This document shows positions 18,394 through 25,838 of a DNA stretch of 64,000 nt, one piece after another (within the stretch, counting starts at the first letter, position 1; every line of letters starts with the position of its first letter). Source of the stretch: JANPPS01 sp965246835. GTDB lineage: Bacteria; Pseudomonadota; Alphaproteobacteria; Acetobacterales; Acetobacteraceae. The stretch is from assembly GCA_965246835.1 (NCBI GenBank), contig CBDFFQ010000002.1, positions 496,001 through 560,000 on the forward strand. Direction: 5' to 3'. The translations under genes were made by a program, and so were the position numbers. The notes under the pieces are model-generated. The model was not told the origin of the DNA. It did no database searches and saw only the letters and a program-made list of their open reading frames with translations.

Positions 18394-19311
18394 CTAATTA
18401 CCGGGCTGGCTAAACCGCAAGCTGATGTCCGGTCGCCGCGCCGACTCTGCGCCAGCCCCGAGCATCGAGACGCGGAGCAGGGCGCTCCCTGCAAGGATCG
18501 CCACCGACGCCACGGGCGACATTCCCCGCCCACGGCCCAGCACCAACGTGGCGGCTTGCAAGCCGAGCGGCACCATCACCCCCAAGCCCGTCCCGCCCAG
18601 CGTCTCCGCCCGGCCCCACCCCCCGTCCAGCGCCGGGGCGACATGCCGGGTTTGGTAGGTCGCATGGGAGGACCGCGCCGCGGCCAGCTCCGTCGCCAAC
18701 GCCACCAGGGCCATGCTGTCCAATGCGTCACGGGTTCGCGCCGATCGCTCACCCAACGACAGCGCCGCCGCCCCGCTCGCCAGGGCCGAGCTGCCGAACC
18801 GGATCGCGAGGGCCCGCGGTGCGGCCGCCCAGAGCGGCGTGCTGGTCGCGGACAGCAATGCGGCCGTGTAGGTCGTGAGCCCGGCGCCCGCGACCGCCGC
18901 CGGGCCATGCGCAAGGCCCGCCAGCCGGCGCAGCCACCGCCATCCCGTGCGATCCGCCCCGAACTGCGCCGCGGCCGACACGCCGGCGAAGGCGCTGAAC
19001 GCCATCAAAACCCAGGTCCCGATCGACATCGGCGACGTCTTCTTCGCGATCCGCAGCATGTTGTAGAAACGCTGCGGCGTATGCAGGTCCCACACCAGGA
19101 GCGCCGACCCGATGGTGGGCGCCAGCAACGACAGATACCGCCCCCGCCGCAGCATCCCGGGATCCCGCCCAAGCCCGCCGATCGCCGATAGCAAGGACGC
19201 GGCGCCCGACAGCCCGGCCAGGAAAACGTATCCGCCCACCGCCCAATTGTTGAACGGCGCCGGCTTCAGCTGCGGCCGGCCGTAGTAATTCGGGATCTGG
19301 CTATCCGGCAT
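18394..19311 (-). CDS. NrfD/PsrC-family membrane subunit
   Basis: A 305-residue integral membrane protein with about eight hydrophobic helices. The start NYYGRPQLKPAPFNNWAVGGYVFLAGLSG and the LLVWDLHTPQRFYNMLRI segment are typical of NrfD/polysulfide-reductase C subunits. These anchor a periplasmic molybdopterin enzyme and exchange electrons with quinone. It lies 5 bp after the ferredoxin gene, so the pair is an operon. The catalytic subunit is not in the neighbourhood; formate dehydrogenase is the most likely partner but this is inferred. Confidence 0.85.
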   Translation of the reverse strand: MPDSQIPNYYGRPQLKPAPFNNWAVGGYVFLAGLSGAASLLSAIGGLGRDPGMLRRGRYLSLLAPTIGSALLVWDLHTPQRFYNMLRIAKKTSPMSIGTWVLMAFSAFAGVSAAAQFGADRTGWRWLRRLAGLAHGPAAVAGAGLTTYTAALLSATSTPLWAAAPRALAIRFGSSALASGAAALSLGERSARTRDALDSMALVALATELAAARSSHATYQTRHVAPALDGGWGRAETLGGTGLGVMVPLGLQAATLVLGRGRGMSPVASVAILAGSALLRVSMLGAGAESARRPDISLRFSQPGN

Positions 19312-19316
19312 GGCGT

Positions 19317-20177
19317 CTAATCCCGTCGCAGCAGCGCAAAAGCCGCGAGCGCCAGACCGGCCACGGCCGCAAGCCCGGTCGTGAGGCTCGGGGCCACCCG
19401 GTTGCTGGCCCGGGTCGGTGCGGCTGGCAGGTTATAGACCTCCGGCCGGTCGATCAGCAGGAAGAAGGCGTTGAGGTGGCCGAGATCGCCCGTGGCGCCG
19501 GGGGAGTCCGGCACACCATAGAGATAGGCGCTGGTCGCGCCGGCCTCATGCAACTGCGTGACCCGCGCCGCCGCCCGGGCCTGAAGATCGGACACTTCGC
19601 CGAATTGGATGCTGTCGGTCGGGCAGGATTTGGAGCAGGCCGGCTCCAACCCGCCCTTCAGCCGGTCGTAGCAGAGGGTGCATTTATGCGCCTTGCCATC
19701 CACCTCGTTCATGTCGATCACGCCGAACGGGCAGGCCGGGACGCAATAGCCGCAGCCATTGCAGATGTCCTGCTGCACCACCACGGTGTCGAACTCGGTC
19801 CGGAACAACGACCCGGTCGGGCAGGCCTCGAGGCAGGGGGCGTTGCTGCAGTGCTTGCACACGTCGCTCATCATCAGCCAGCCGCTCTGGAACGGCGCTT
19901 CAACGTCGTCCCTGACACCGCCCGACCCGGCTTTTTCCACGAAGCTCACGTGCCGCCACGTGTTGGCCGAGAGGGCGCCGGTGTTGTCGTAGGATTGCCC
20001 GGTGAGCCCGATATGATCGGCCGGCAGGTTGTTCCATTCCTTGCACGCGACCTCGCACGCCTTGCAGCCGATGCAGACGGTGGTGTCGGTGAAGAAGCCA
20101 TAGGATTTACCGGGCTCGATACGAACACCGGCCGTTTCTTCGCTCTCATGGCGATGGGGAATGCCGAGATCGGGCAT
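19317..20177 (-). CDS. 4Fe-4S ferredoxin subunit (formate dehydrogenase beta / HybA type)
   Basis: A 286-residue iron-sulphur protein. Four cysteine clusters are visible: CIGCKACEVACKEW, CKHCSNAPCLEACP, CNGCGYCVPACPFG and CTLCYDRL...CSKSCP, so four [4Fe-4S] centres are expected. One hydrophobic helix near the C-terminus (LTTGLAAVAGLALAAFALL) would anchor it. This is the beta subunit of membrane formate dehydrogenases and related molybdoenzymes; it passes electrons to the NrfD partner next to it. GGAGA precedes the ATG, and a small gene ends 9 bp upstream. Confidence 0.9.
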   Translation of the reverse strand: MPDLGIPHRHESEETAGVRIEPGKSYGFFTDTTVCIGCKACEVACKEWNNLPADHIGLTGQSYDNTGALSANTWRHVSFVEKAGSGGVRDDVEAPFQSGWLMMSDVCKHCSNAPCLEACPTGSLFRTEFDTVVVQQDICNGCGYCVPACPFGVIDMNEVDGKAHKCTLCYDRLKGGLEPACSKSCPTDSIQFGEVSDLQARAAARVTQLHEAGATSAYLYGVPDSPGATGDLGHLNAFFLLIDRPEVYNLPAAPTRASNRVAPSLTTGLAAVAGLALAAFALLRRD

Positions 20178-20186
20178 GCGCGTCTC

Positions 20187-20405
20187 CTAAAGCAGCTCGA
20201 TCGCCTGCGCGACCCGGCCGATCAGCCCTTTAGCCTCGGAATAGCGGATGCGGATACGCGCCTGGTGCCGGGCGAGCGGCGCCAACTGGTCGGGTTCCGC
20301 CGAACAGGCATGGCCCAGGATGAACAGGTGGCCGACGCCCTGGTCATCCGTGACCTGAAAGCGGCTTTCCTGCGCGAGCGTCACTGTTCCGTCCATCGAT
20401 GGCAT
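20187..20405 (-). CDS. Small conserved-looking protein upstream of the ferredoxin subunit
   Basis: A 72-residue protein (MPSMDGTVTLAQES...GRVAQAIELL), probably soluble. Its stop is followed within 9 bp by the ferredoxin start, with that gene's ribosome site between them, so it seems to belong to the same operon. It starts at 20405; a further in-frame ATG at 20396 is possible. The sequence looks like a compact beta-rich domain, including HLFILGHACSAEPDQL. I do not recognise a named family and give no function. Confidence 0.6.
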   Translation of the reverse strand: MPSMDGTVTLAQESRFQVTDDQGVGHLFILGHACSAEPDQLAPLARHQARIRIRYSEAKGLIGRVAQAIELL

Positions 20406-20465
20406 ACCGGGTCCCCGAGGTTCGAACACCCGCGCACACTGCAAGTTCCACATTGCCTGAGGAAG

Positions 20466-20491
20466 GGCGAAGGCTGGCTGGGGGACCTGGA
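20466..20491. other. Distal attachment repeat of the tRNA-Gln element
   Basis: A 26-bp copy of the tRNA 3' end and adjoining bases (core GGCTGGCTGGGGGACCTGGA), identical to 30018-30043. It marks the end of the element farthest from the tRNA gene. Confidence 0.85.
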
Positions 20492-20553
20492 AACTAGGGC
20501 CTGCCTACCTTCACTAGCGATTACAGCATCTAATAGCGCTTCAACTCCGACCT

Positions 20554-20575
20554 TCGTATCACCCGATCGTATCAC
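20554..20575 (+). repeat. Pair of TCGTATCAC sites near the left end, likely integrase arm sites
   Basis: TCGTATCAC occurs at 20554 and 20567, a 13-bp pitch. The same motif pair with the same pitch and orientation is found at the other end of the element (29941 and 29954). Matching short repeats near both ends are what arm-type integrase binding sites look like. Confidence 0.6.
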
Positions 20576-20579
20576 TCGT

Positions 20580-21066
20580 AAAGCTTTTGGGATGATCCAC
20601 ACGCCAATATCATCTCTCTCGGGCCGCGGGGGGGACTTCTTTGCGGTGAAAGACTACCCCCATGTTCTCCGAGACCCCCGGGGGAGCCTGGGGGCAGGTC
20701 ATGTCTTCAACGAAACGAATATTTGAGCCAGTTGGGTGCCTCGTTTTTTTCCGGGTAGCCCCGCCGCGAAGGCTGCCGTTCCTAATAGGCGGGCGGGGGC
20801 TTTACCGGCTTTTTGAAGTCGCCTTCAGAATGACCCGGGTGGATACCTCCCCTGGACGTGCTGCCAAACCGCGCCGCACCATACCTTGGTTTGGGCCTCA
20901 CGATGCCGCGGCCGCCGCGATGTCCCATGGCGCGATACCGCGCGCCAGTGTCGTGACGGGCGTGAGGCTTGGGCAAGGCGGGCAGCACCCTTCACCGATG
21001 CCGCGGGCGTGGTGGACGGGGCTGGCGGAGGGGTGGCGGGGGTAGGCGGCCCGGCGCGCCTCAGCC
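20580..21066. other. Left end of the element with no convincing gene
   Basis: About 490 bases between the arm-like repeats and the first plausible small gene. Open frames exist in several registers but none has a good ribosome site, a recognisable domain or a natural protein-like composition. I see nothing definite here. Confidence 0.5.
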
Positions 21067-21294
21067 TCATACAGCGGGCCGCAGCACCACAAAGCCAGCC
21101 ATTGCAAGGCGATCGGCGATGACCCCGGCGCACACCGTAGCCAAGAACACGTCCCCCTGGCGTGACAGGCTCCCCGCGGCCCCGGCACGGATGGCGATGG
21201 CTATGGCTGCTTCAAGCTCCGCGGGGGGCACAGGCCGCATTGAGGGCGTTGGGGGCAGGGTGGGGAACAGGGGAAGCGGGGCAGGATCGAGCAT
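21067..21294 (-). CDS. Small hypothetical protein
   Basis: A 75-residue frame. The C-terminal two thirds (ELEAAIAIAIRAGAAGSLS, then VFLATVCAGVIADRLAMAGFVVL) read like a real small alpha-helical protein rather than a shadow, because opposite-strand frames look artificial. No clear ribosome site is seen before the ATG, and a later start at MRPVPPAELEAA is possible. It is divergent from the serine recombinase. No function can be assigned. Confidence 0.45.
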   Translation of the reverse strand: MLDPAPLPLFPTLPPTPSMRPVPPAELEAAIAIAIRAGAAGSLSRQGDVFLATVCAGVIADRLAMAGFVVLRPAV

Positions 21295-21445
21295 CGATCG
21301 AGCTTAGCCGGGGGGAACAGAACGAAGCAAGAACTCCGCGACTCCTCGCGAATTCGTCATGTCATCTTCGATCGATGACCGTTGAACGATGTTGACATGC
21401 CATCGAGGCGGACTCATATTGGGTGGGCACTAGGAAGGCAGGTAG

Positions 21446-22201
21446 ATGCCCAACGACACCAACCACCACCCCCGCCGCACCTTCGTTCCGTATCTTCGGG
21501 TCAGCACCGGGGCGCAAGGTCGAAGCGGCCTAGGGATCGAAGGCCAACGTGAGGCCATAGCCCGGTTCTGCGAGGCTGAAGGTTTCACGACTGCCGGGGA
21601 ATACATCGAGGTTGAGACTGCCAAGGGAGCGGATGCCCTGGACCGGCGCCCGAAGCTCGCGGCGGCGCTGGCTCACGCGAGGCGCTTGGGGTGCCCCGTG
21701 GTGGTCGCCAAGCTCGATCGCCTCTCCCGAGACGTAGCGTTCATCTCGGCCCTGATGGCGCAACGTGTGCCCTTCATCGTGTGTGACCTGGGGGCCAATG
21801 CGGACCCCTTCATGCTGCACATCTACGCGGCCCTTGCCGAGCAAGAGCGGCGGATGATCTCGGTTCGAACTACCGCCGCCCTGAAGGCTGCTAAAGCCCG
21901 TGGGGTGAAGCTGGGGGGTGATCGCGGCTACCGCCCAATCAAAGCCCCCGATGCCGGGTTGGCGGCGCAGGCCCGCATTGAGGCGGCGGACCGGGCTGCC
22001 CACGGGATCGCCGGGGTGATCGAAGATGCCCGCGCGGCGCTAGGGGGATCGCCAAGCCTCAATGCCCTCGCAACGGCCCTGAAGGTCCGCGAAGTGCCGA
22101 AGCCCCGCGGGGGCACGGCCTGGACCGCAACGGACGTGCGGAGGGCATTGGCGCGCATCGAGGCGAGCAATGCCTTGCCCATCATCACTGAGGAGAAGTA
22201 G
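21446..22201 (+). CDS. Serine recombinase (resolvase/invertase family)
   Basis: A 251-residue small serine recombinase. The N-terminal catalytic domain starts PYLRVSTGAQGRSGLGIEGQ with nucleophile Ser20, and continues with VVVAKLDRLSRDVAFISAL, which carries the conserved LDRLSR motif. YAALAEQERRMISVRTTAAL is the dimer helix. The C-terminal part resembles the recombinase DNA-binding segment (TAWTATDVRRALAR). It probably performs site-specific inversion, resolution or mobility inside the element, separately from the tyrosine integrase. The ATG at 21446 follows AGGTAG. Confidence 0.9.
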   Translation: MPNDTNHHPRRTFVPYLRVSTGAQGRSGLGIEGQREAIARFCEAEGFTTAGEYIEVETAKGADALDRRPKLAAALAHARRLGCPVVVAKLDRLSRDVAFISALMAQRVPFIVCDLGANADPFMLHIYAALAEQERRMISVRTTAALKAAKARGVKLGGDRGYRPIKAPDAGLAAQARIEAADRAAHGIAGVIEDARAALGGSPSLNALATALKVREVPKPRGGTAWTATDVRRALARIEASNALPIITEEK

Positions 22202-22203
22202 CC

Positions 22204-22299
22204 ATGAGCCGTCACACCAGTTCCGCACACCTTTGGGTTCAAATGTTCAAGCTCCTTCTCGACCTGGTGTTCCCAGCCAAGACGCATCGAGGGCGGTAA
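22204..22299 (+). CDS. Very small ORF after the serine recombinase
   Basis: A 31-codon frame starting 2 bp after the recombinase stop, with GAGGAGAAG just before its ATG. The product has a short hydrophobic stretch (MFKLLLDLVF) and a basic end. The good ribosome site and spacing favour translation; no function can be given. Confidence 0.35.
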   Translation: MSRHTSSAHLWVQMFKLLLDLVFPAKTHRGR

Positions 22300-22519
22300 G
22301 GTCTCTGCGGCGGTTAGCGGCTTCGGGGCCATTGCGGTTCCGGGCCAGCCTATCGGGCGTGAGGTGAGAGACGCCGCGTGTTGCCATGATAGGACAGTAT
22401 TCCTGCATTATCGAGACGGCTTCGGACCTATTAGTGGCGGAGGTTGATGGGGATACTCAGAAGCCTCCCCATCTGGGTCCCACCAACGAACAAGCCCTGC
22501 CCCTCACAGTCCAGGTGAG

Positions 22520-23011
22520 GTGGTCCAATGTCCAATAGGTAGCGGACTACTTGACTACTTGCTCTTGCTGGCAATCAACACCGGGGCGACATTGGCCCTT
22601 GTGCCCTTTGAGTCCCATATGCGACTCTCTGTTCTCTCACACCATTTCCCGGAGACCACTTTGCCTCTCGACGCTCCCCAAGCCCTCTCTGCCCCAAACT
22701 CCCTCACGCCTCGCCTCGTACCGCACGACGCCCTGACAGGACCCGAAGCTGGCACCCTATGCGGCCTCTTGGCCCATCTCGGGGAAGGCGTGGGAATGGC
22801 GTTCCTGAAGGACCCAGAGACCGGCATGTTCGCCCAGATCGTCAGCCGCTCCCAAGGCATTATGGGGGCCGTGAGCCGGGTTGACGGGAGATTGGGGGTG
22901 ATCGGCTTCTCTGATGTCTTGGGGACCGTCACGGGGCCGTATGAGACCATTGGGGGCGTGGTGGCTGCCCTCCGCCTGGCCCTGGCTGACCATGCAGGCC
23001 GATGCAATTAA
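22520..23011 (+). CDS. Hypothetical protein of the element
   Basis: Up to 163 residues from a GTG at 22520; an ATG at 22619 would give about 130 residues. The C-terminal half (GTLCGLLAHLGEGVGMAFLKD ... GGVVAALRLALADH) reads as a compact globular domain with natural composition. The N-terminus is hydrophobic and less certain. It lies between the serine recombinase and the polymerase-like gene, all on the same strand. I do not recognise the family. Confidence 0.5.
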   Translation: MVQCPIGSGLLDYLLLLAINTGATLALVPFESHMRLSVLSHHFPETTLPLDAPQALSAPNSLTPRLVPHDALTGPEAGTLCGLLAHLGEGVGMAFLKDPETGMFAQIVSRSQGIMGAVSRVDGRLGVIGFSDVLGTVTGPYETIGGVVAALRLALADHAGRCN

Positions 23012-23493
23012 CCCCGATCCCTGACACCGCACCTTTATGCTCGCCAAGCCGTTATGCCCCCGCTGTCCTACCACAACGCCCCTAATGCCTCGCCAGGGTC
23101 ATGGTGCTCACCGCGGGAGTGGCGGGCTTGGCGGCTTACAGCCCTAGAGACTGCCCAGCATCGGCCTGATTGAGACCTCGACAGGCGGGCATGGGAATTG
23201 GTTGGCTGTTCCCGCGGCTTGCTGGGGCGTAAAGGCTTTGAGGCCGCGGGGAGGCCCAAGGGGCGTCATCTCCGGTCCAGGGCAGTCTCAGGAATGGACC
23301 CCTTGGTCTCCCACGCCTCCCGGGTCTCTCCGGGGCCTAGGGCCTGTATGCCACCCCGGGCTAGTGGGCTGGCATCGTTCTCCCCCTATCCGGTCCCTGG
23401 TAGGTCTCCGTCAATGCACCCGTTACCCCGTCAATGCCTCTCTATGTCCCAAAGCACCCGCTAGACGTAAGTGAAGGATTTGGGAAGGACCCC
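23012..23493. other. Non-coding or unclear stretch in the element
   Basis: About 480 bases without a convincing gene. Short frames around 23198-23470 overlap each other and look like composition artefacts. The last bases hold the ribosome site (GGGAAGGA) of the polymerase-like gene. Confidence 0.5.
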
Positions 23494-24789
23494 ATGCTGA
23501 CCCTCAGCCCAGCCGCCCTCCGAGACCGTCAACGGATCAACCTAAGCCGCCGCCCCGAGACCCCAGGGGCCATCGCGTTCACAGCCGAGACGTTGGGCCT
23601 CACTGCGCCCTTGATGGACCGTGCGAGGCCATTGGGGGACAAGGGCATGGGCAAGTTGTCTGCCCACCTTGGCGTCATCTTGGCGGGCATTATGCGCCCT
23701 GGCTTACAGGGGGAACCCGTCAGCTTCCATAGAAGCTCGGCCGGGGCGATGTGGGAACAGTCACCAATCGGGCGTGATCGGTTCTGCGGTATCGTGGACG
23801 CCCTGAAGGCCGCTGGGCTGGTCAATGAGCTTACGAGCACCAGAGCGCCGGGCAAACTCAATGACGGTAGGGCGGCGCTTCCTCCGGCACTGTGGCCCAC
23901 AGAGACCCTAGAGGCCCTTGCTGCCCGGCATGGCGTCACAGCGGGCACCCGCAAGGCGGACTGGCGCGCCAATCCTAACGAGCAAGCCAAGGCCGGGAAG
24001 GCACCCAAGCGTGGCGTCATCACGTGTGATCCGCTCGATGGAGTGCCCTCCGGCCTCACACCCGAGATGGAAACGGAACTGGCACGATTGCGCCAAGACC
24101 TCACGGCTCTAAATGCCGCCAACGGGGCCTCGAACGTCCTTGGAGCCGGGCATACGGTCATGCTGGTGCGGCGGTTCCGGCACTCTCTGGCGTTTGGGGG
24201 ACGCTTCTATGGCCCGATCGCCACCATGTCTCCGGAGGACAGGCGACGCATCACGATCAACGGGGAGGCGGTAGCGGAGGTGGACGTAAAGGCGTCTCAG
24301 TTGACGGTGCTGCTGGGCAACATGGGCTGGGATCAAGCCCCCCTTGACGCCTATGCCCTCCCAGGGCTGCCCCGAAACGTTGCGAAGGCTTGGACCATTC
24401 AGACACTCGGCAATGGCCGCCCGCTCGCAAGGTGGGCTGACCGGACACCAGAGGCCGTGAGGTCCTACAAAATCAGGAACGTGAAGGCCGCTGTCCTGGT
24501 CGCCTATCCGTTCCTCTCTGACCTCTCACGGGTGGCACCACCCGTGTTGATGGCCGGCATCCCCGCTGACAAGCAAAGCACAACGGCCGGGCAATGGGTT
24601 GTGCAGCGGGAGGCCACGATCATCGCGAGAGCCATGGGGGAATTGAGCAAGGCCGGGGTGGTTGTCCTGCCCGTGCATGACAGCCTCATCGTGCCCGGCA
24701 GTGCGGCCCATACGGCGGAGGCGGCGTTGGTGGCGGCGTTTAAGCATGAGGTGGGGATTGTCCCGCGGCTTACGGTGGAGACGGGATAG
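23494..24789 (+). CDS. Unknown protein with family-A DNA polymerase-like palm motifs
   Basis: A 431-residue protein (start chosen at ATG 23494, with AAGGA upstream). The C-terminal half has RRFRHSLAFGGRFYGP, then NGEAVAEVDVKASQLTVLLG with Asp264, which resembles polymerase motif A (DxSxxEL). Arg328 and Lys331 begin IRNVKAAVLVAYPF, similar in layout to the O-helix (motif B). VVVLPVHDSLIVP with His395-Asp396 resembles motif C. Similar FGGRFYG...DxS...HDS proteins are, from memory, common in phages and islands without known function. The N-terminal half is unknown. The nucleic-acid polymerase relation is inference; it may be a replication or priming protein of the element. Confidence 0.6.
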   Translation: MLTLSPAALRDRQRINLSRRPETPGAIAFTAETLGLTAPLMDRARPLGDKGMGKLSAHLGVILAGIMRPGLQGEPVSFHRSSAGAMWEQSPIGRDRFCGIVDALKAAGLVNELTSTRAPGKLNDGRAALPPALWPTETLEALAARHGVTAGTRKADWRANPNEQAKAGKAPKRGVITCDPLDGVPSGLTPEMETELARLRQDLTALNAANGASNVLGAGHTVMLVRRFRHSLAFGGRFYGPIATMSPEDRRRITINGEAVAEVDVKASQLTVLLGNMGWDQAPLDAYALPGLPRNVAKAWTIQTLGNGRPLARWADRTPEAVRSYKIRNVKAAVLVAYPFLSDLSRVAPPVLMAGIPADKQSTTAGQWVVQREATIIARAMGELSKAGVVVLPVHDSLIVPGSAAHTAEAALVAAFKHEVGIVPRLTVETG

Positions 24790-25330
24790 GTTCGTATCTT
24801 GTAATCTCAGTGGGTATTCCAAAGGTATTGTCGTTGTGTAGCAGAATTCGCCAGGCTTGCATCTCTACAATACTAGCCCTATCGGGCATGCCTACCAATT
24901 GACCAGCGTTCAAATCTACATAGTGACTTTCAGATGTATCTAGTTCGGGTGCTGCAACCATCACGAACGATTGATCTGTAACCATTATGGAACCTGAACA
25001 ATAGCCAAATTGGCTTTGTCGAAAGCCAAACTTAGGATTCTTGATAAGGAACTCAAAAGAAAACGCCTTCCCCAGAACAACAGCATTGCCAATCTGTCCT
25101 GGTAAATATGATAATTTTGGAGTATAGGGTTCGCCACGAAAGTCACTTAGTTGCAGTGCCATTCTCTTATTCTGACTAAACTGTCCCAATGCCATCACCA
25201 ACATGCTCGTCCGGTTTGGCGAACTTACAATAGCGAGTTCCCCCGCTGGAACTTGCGACCACTCTAAAACTGAAAACCAAGCTGTATTCATGAGTGCAAG
25301 TCTCACTGTGACCGAGTAGCCGTTTAACAC
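24770..25330 (-). CDS. AT-rich gene of unknown function
   Basis: A frame of 186 codons (or 173 from ATG at 25291) with clearly lower GC and different codon use from everything around it. It reads as a natural soluble, beta-rich protein with many aromatic residues (FGFRQSQFGYCSGSIMV). No signal peptide or named motif is seen. It runs against the polymerase-like gene and overlaps its last 20 bases. The composition suggests separate recent acquisition, as for cargo or defence genes. No function assigned. Confidence 0.65.
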   Translation of the reverse strand: MLNGYSVTVRLALMNTAWFSVLEWSQVPAGELAIVSSPNRTSMLVMALGQFSQNKRMALQLSDFRGEPYTPKLSYLPGQIGNAVVLGKAFSFEFLIKNPKFGFRQSQFGYCSGSIMVTDQSFVMVAAPELDTSESHYVDLNAGQLVGMPDRASIVEMQAWRILLHNDNTFGIPTEITRYEPIPSPP

Positions 25331-25610
25331 CTTGAGCGGTCACTAGCCAGGCTGGGGAGCACTCATACAGAGCCGCTGTGGACTCGCCACAGGCCCATGC
25401 AGCCACTTGGCAAGACGATTACCCCAGCGCGACACACTCCCCCTGTAGCCCCCCTCCGGGAGTCAGGAAGGCCATCACGGGGCCGCCGCTCTATCGTCAC
25501 ACCGTCAGTGCTCAAAGCCTGTCCCGACATCCCCGGCATTGTCCGCTCATTTCCCGTCTCCTAGGGCTGGCCCCGGAACACCCGGCGGCCTTCAGACAGG
25601 AAGGGCTACC

Positions 25611-25685
25611 ATGACCACCACCTCGGCATCGCGCCGCCTTGACATCCGCCTCACGCCCCATGATCGGGACATCCTGAATGAAGGG
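25611..25685 (+). pseudogene. 5' part of a small gene split by the IS256-type element
   Basis: ATG at 25611 with AGGAAGG upstream begins MTTTSASRRLDIRLTPHDRD and reads into the insertion, where it hits a stop at 25707. The rest of the gene appears to be at 27096-27218. The intact protein would have been around 65 residues. Function unknown. Confidence 0.65.
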
Positions 25686-25713
25686 GTCGTGTCCCCGGTA
25701 GTGGTGTAGGACG

Positions 25714-25774
25714 CCACTGATCGGCTTGTCGGAGCGGTCGCCGTAGGCGGCTGCGGAGACGAGCCGATCAGTGG
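25714..25774. repeat. Long inverted repeat inside the IS before the transposase
   Basis: CCACTGATCGGCT (25714-25726) pairs perfectly with 25762-25774, giving a 13-bp stem around a 35-base GC-rich loop, and extends by GTC/GAC past a mismatch. It lies between the left IS end and the transposase start. It could block read-in transcription or translation from outside. Confidence 0.6.
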
Positions 25775-25838
25775 TCATCGCGATGTTGCTGGGTAGGGTT
25801 GGGTTGCGAGACGCAACTCTGACCCGAGGACCACCACG

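Noticed and set aside
20420..20450. A TTCGAA-containing stretch near the element's left end that recalls a tRNA T arm
   Set aside because: No acceptor, D or anticodon arm can be folded around it, so it is not a tRNA or a clear tRNA fragment.
23198..23474. Two overlapping 88-90 codon frames in the element
   Set aside because: Neither has a ribosome site or natural composition, and they overlap each other in different frames.
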